A stretch of DNA of 8,194 bases from positions 1-8,194 of the forward strand of contig WFMN01000172.1 in assembly GCA_015489095.1 (NCBI GenBank), written 5' to 3'. The stretch is from Mariprofundaceae bacterium (GTDB lineage Bacteria > Pseudomonadota > Zetaproteobacteria > Mariprofundales > J009). Shown here one piece after another: positions 6,674-8,194 of this stretch (position 1 is its first letter; each line of letters begins with the position of its first letter). The notes below the pieces were generated by a model. That model saw only the letters and a list, made by a program, of their open reading frames with translations, searched no databases and was not told the DNA's origin. The position numbers and the translations under genes were made by a program.

Positions 6674-7648
6674 TTGAGAGCGCTTGTTACCGGCGTGACC
6701 GGATTTATCGGTCGCGAGCTGGCCGCGCTGCTGGTGGCTAAAGGGTGGGAGGTGACCGGCAGCTCGCGAACCCCCACCACACTCCCCGGCGTGGCGTGGC
6801 ACCCGTGGGATGCCGCCGATGTGCCCGACCCGGCGCTGCTGGAGGGGGTCGATCTCATCTTCCACCTCGCCGGCAAGGCGCATGCGTTGGCGGAGAGCCG
6901 GCAGCGGGAGGCGGAGTACGACCGCATCAACTACGGCGGCACCGCCCGCCTCTTGGAGGCGGCCGCCAACCACGCCGTCAAGCGCTTCATCTACTTCTCG
7001 TCGGTCAAGGCGGCGGGCGATGTGGAGGGCGTCATGGACTGCTCGGTTGCGCGGGAGGCCGACACCCCCTACGGCCGTTCCAAGCGGAAGGCGGAGCGGC
7101 TGCTGCTGGCCGCGAACAACGGGATCGACGCCGTCATCCTGCGCCCGACGATGGTCTATGGACCGACAACCAAGGGGAACCTACCGCGGATGATCCGCGC
7201 CATCCGGCGTGGATGGTTCCCCCCCCTGCCCGACTGCGGCAACCGGCGTTCGATGGTGCATGTCGGCGATGTGGCGCGCGCCGCCCGCTTGGTCGCCACC
7301 CACCCGCAAGCGTGCGGCAACATCTACATCATCACCGATGGCCAGGAGTATGGCATCCACCAGATGCAGCGTTGGATCGGCGAGGCGCTCGGCAGGCCGC
7401 CGGCGACATGGACCATCCCGCTGCCGCTGCTGCAACTGGCGGCAAGGCTGGGCGACGGCGTCGAGTGCGTCAGCGGGCGTCGGATGCCCCTGAGCTCCGC
7501 CACCTTGGAGAAGCTGATTGGAGACGCTAGGTACGACGGCACCCCACTGCAACAGCTCGGTTTCACCCCGCAACACACGCTGCAGGAGGCGATGCCCGAT
7601 ATTGTCCGCTTTGTCATCAATCAAGAGCGCAGTCAAGGAGCCGACTGA
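6674..7648 (+). CDS. NAD-dependent sugar-nucleotide epimerase/dehydratase (extended SDR)
   Basis: The 324-residue product is an extended short-chain dehydrogenase, a cytoplasmic class that mostly remodels UDP- or dTDP-sugars for envelope polysaccharides. It shows the Rossmann motif TGVTGFIG (6-13), the HLAGKAH segment (64-70), active-site FSS (108-110) and catalytic Y133xxxK137. The stretch LRPTMVYGPTTKGN and the later NRRSMVHVGDVARA resemble the WbpV/UDP-glucose 4-epimerase-like branch, but the substrate cannot be read from sequence. TTG at 6674 is chosen because the Rossmann strand then begins at residue 2, as in relatives, and the gap to the previous gene is 7 nt. ATG at 6617 would add 19 non-family residues and overlap that gene. 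The stop overlaps the next start. Confidence 0.88.
   Translation: MRALVTGVTGFIGRELAALLVAKGWEVTGSSRTPTTLPGVAWHPWDAADVPDPALLEGVDLIFHLAGKAHALAESRQREAEYDRINYGGTARLLEAAANHAVKRFIYFSSVKAAGDVEGVMDCSVAREADTPYGRSKRKAERLLLAANNGIDAVILRPTMVYGPTTKGNLPRMIRAIRRGWFPPLPDCGNRRSMVHVGDVARAARLVATHPQACGNIYIITDGQEYGIHQMQRWIGEALGRPPATWTIPLPLLQLAARLGDGVECVSGRRMPLSSATLEKLIGDARYDGTPLQQLGFTPQHTLQEAMPDIVRFVINQERSQGAD
7635..7640 (+). promoter_or_regulatory. Ribosome-binding site of the prepilin peptidase gene
   Basis: AAGGAG lies inside the end of the epimerase gene, 4 nt before CTG (7645) and 7 nt before ATT (7648). It supports a start at this junction rather than at the later TTG (7681) or GTG (7684), which have no such site. 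Confidence 0.6.
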
Positions 7649-8194
7649 TTCTCGCCCTCCTGCACGCCCACCCTTGGCTGTTGGTGATCGACTGCACCCT
7701 GCTGGGGCTGATCATCGGCAGCTTCGCCAATGTCTGCGTGTACCGCATCCCGCGCGGGGAGTCGGTCGCCTTTCCGGGTAGCCACTGCCCCCGCTGCGGC
7801 CATGCCGTGGCATGGTATGACAACATCCCGCTGGTCTCTTGGTTCATCCTGCGCGGCAAATGCCGCCACTGCCACGGCGCCATCCACTGGCGCTACCCGC
7901 TGCTGGAAGCGCTGGTGGGCGGCTCGTGGGGCCTCCTCGCTTGGCACTTCGGCGCCCCCTCGCCGCTGCTGGGCGAGGGGCTGCTGCTGTTCACCCTGCT
8001 GTGGATCCTCACTTGGATCGACCTGGAAACCATGCTGCTGCCCGATATCCTCACCCTCCCCGGCATCGCCATCGGCCTCGGCTTCTCCTTCTGGGGCGGC
8101 AGCTTTGTCGGCGGCCACTGGCCGGATGCCGTCATCGGCGCGGCGGCGGGCTACGGCTTCTTTTGGGGGGTGGCGCGGCTGTTTTTGCTCCTCA
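7645..8194 (+). CDS. pilD: Prepilin peptidase / type IV leader peptidase (C-terminus cut by window edge)
   Basis: PilD-type enzymes are inner-membrane aspartyl proteases that cleave the leader of type IV pilins and type II secretion pseudopilins and N-methylate the new N-terminus. The 183 codons visible show an N-terminal membrane segment ending in GLIIGSFANV (21-30), a zinc-type tetracysteine CPRC...CRHC (C48, C51, C73, C76) as in the bifunctional class, further hydrophobic segments, and the first catalytic motif TWIDLETMLLPD (D126). The second aspartate motif (GxGD) lies beyond the edge. The start is uncertain: CTG at 7645 overlaps the epimerase stop as CTGA and gives an N-terminus like that of Pseudomonas PilD (nine residues before HP). 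ATT 7648, TTG 7681 and GTG 7684 are alternatives. It is probably co-transcribed with the epimerase. Confidence 0.9.
   Translation, partial: MILALLHAHPWLLVIDCTLLGLIIGSFANVCVYRIPRGESVAFPGSHCPRCGHAVAWYDNIPLVSWFILRGKCRHCHGAIHWRYPLLEALVGGSWGLLAWHFGAPSPLLGEGLLLFTLLWILTWIDLETMLLPDILTLPGIAIGLGFSFWGGSFVGGHWPDAVIGAAAGYGFFWGVARLFLLL

Noticed and set aside
7633..8118. 161-codon open frame on the minus strand
   Set aside because: It is antisense to the prepilin peptidase; the Gln/Ala/Glu-rich translation has no domain.

Overview
The window is GC-rich bacterial DNA, most likely from a Pseudomonadota genome. It carries the nadD-rsfS-rlmH housekeeping cluster, a type IV prepilin peptidase, a TIGR04073-type small exported protein, and REP-like palindromes of the GTAGGAG type. 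The sequence alone does not support a genus. Non-ATG starts (GTG, TTG, probably CTG) are common here.

From the left edge to about 4441, one very long minus-strand gene fills the window and runs off it. It encodes at least 1480 residues and joins three enzyme modules: an N-terminal DEDD-type 3'-5' exonuclease, a RecQ-type superfamily 2 helicase, and a UvrD/Rep-type superfamily 1 helicase. The last conserved UvrD motifs lie beyond the edge. Positions 4442-4606 hold a divergent copy of a small palindromic element. Upstream of it on the same strand are rlmH (4607-5059), rsfS (5068-5424) and nadD (5577-6203). A 127-bp element (5449-5575) sits between nadD and rsfS. It has 20-bp perfect terminal inverted repeats, a REPIN-like core and a GTCA duplication at its edges.

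From 6289 onward the plus strand carries a tight run of three genes, divergent from nadD: a small exported protein of the exosortase-associated TIGR04073 type, an extended-SDR sugar-nucleotide epimerase, and the N-terminal two-thirds or so of a prepilin peptidase (PilD-like) cut by the right edge. Their spacing (7 nt, then a 4-nt overlap) points to one transcript concerned with the cell envelope and export.

The two best second-look items are the exonuclease-RecQ-UvrD fusion and the MITE/REPIN-like element. Removing the element plus one GTCA copy would leave nadD and rsfS 22 nt apart with the rsfS ribosome-binding site intact. A second, decayed, inverted copy ends four bases from the start codon of the fusion gene.
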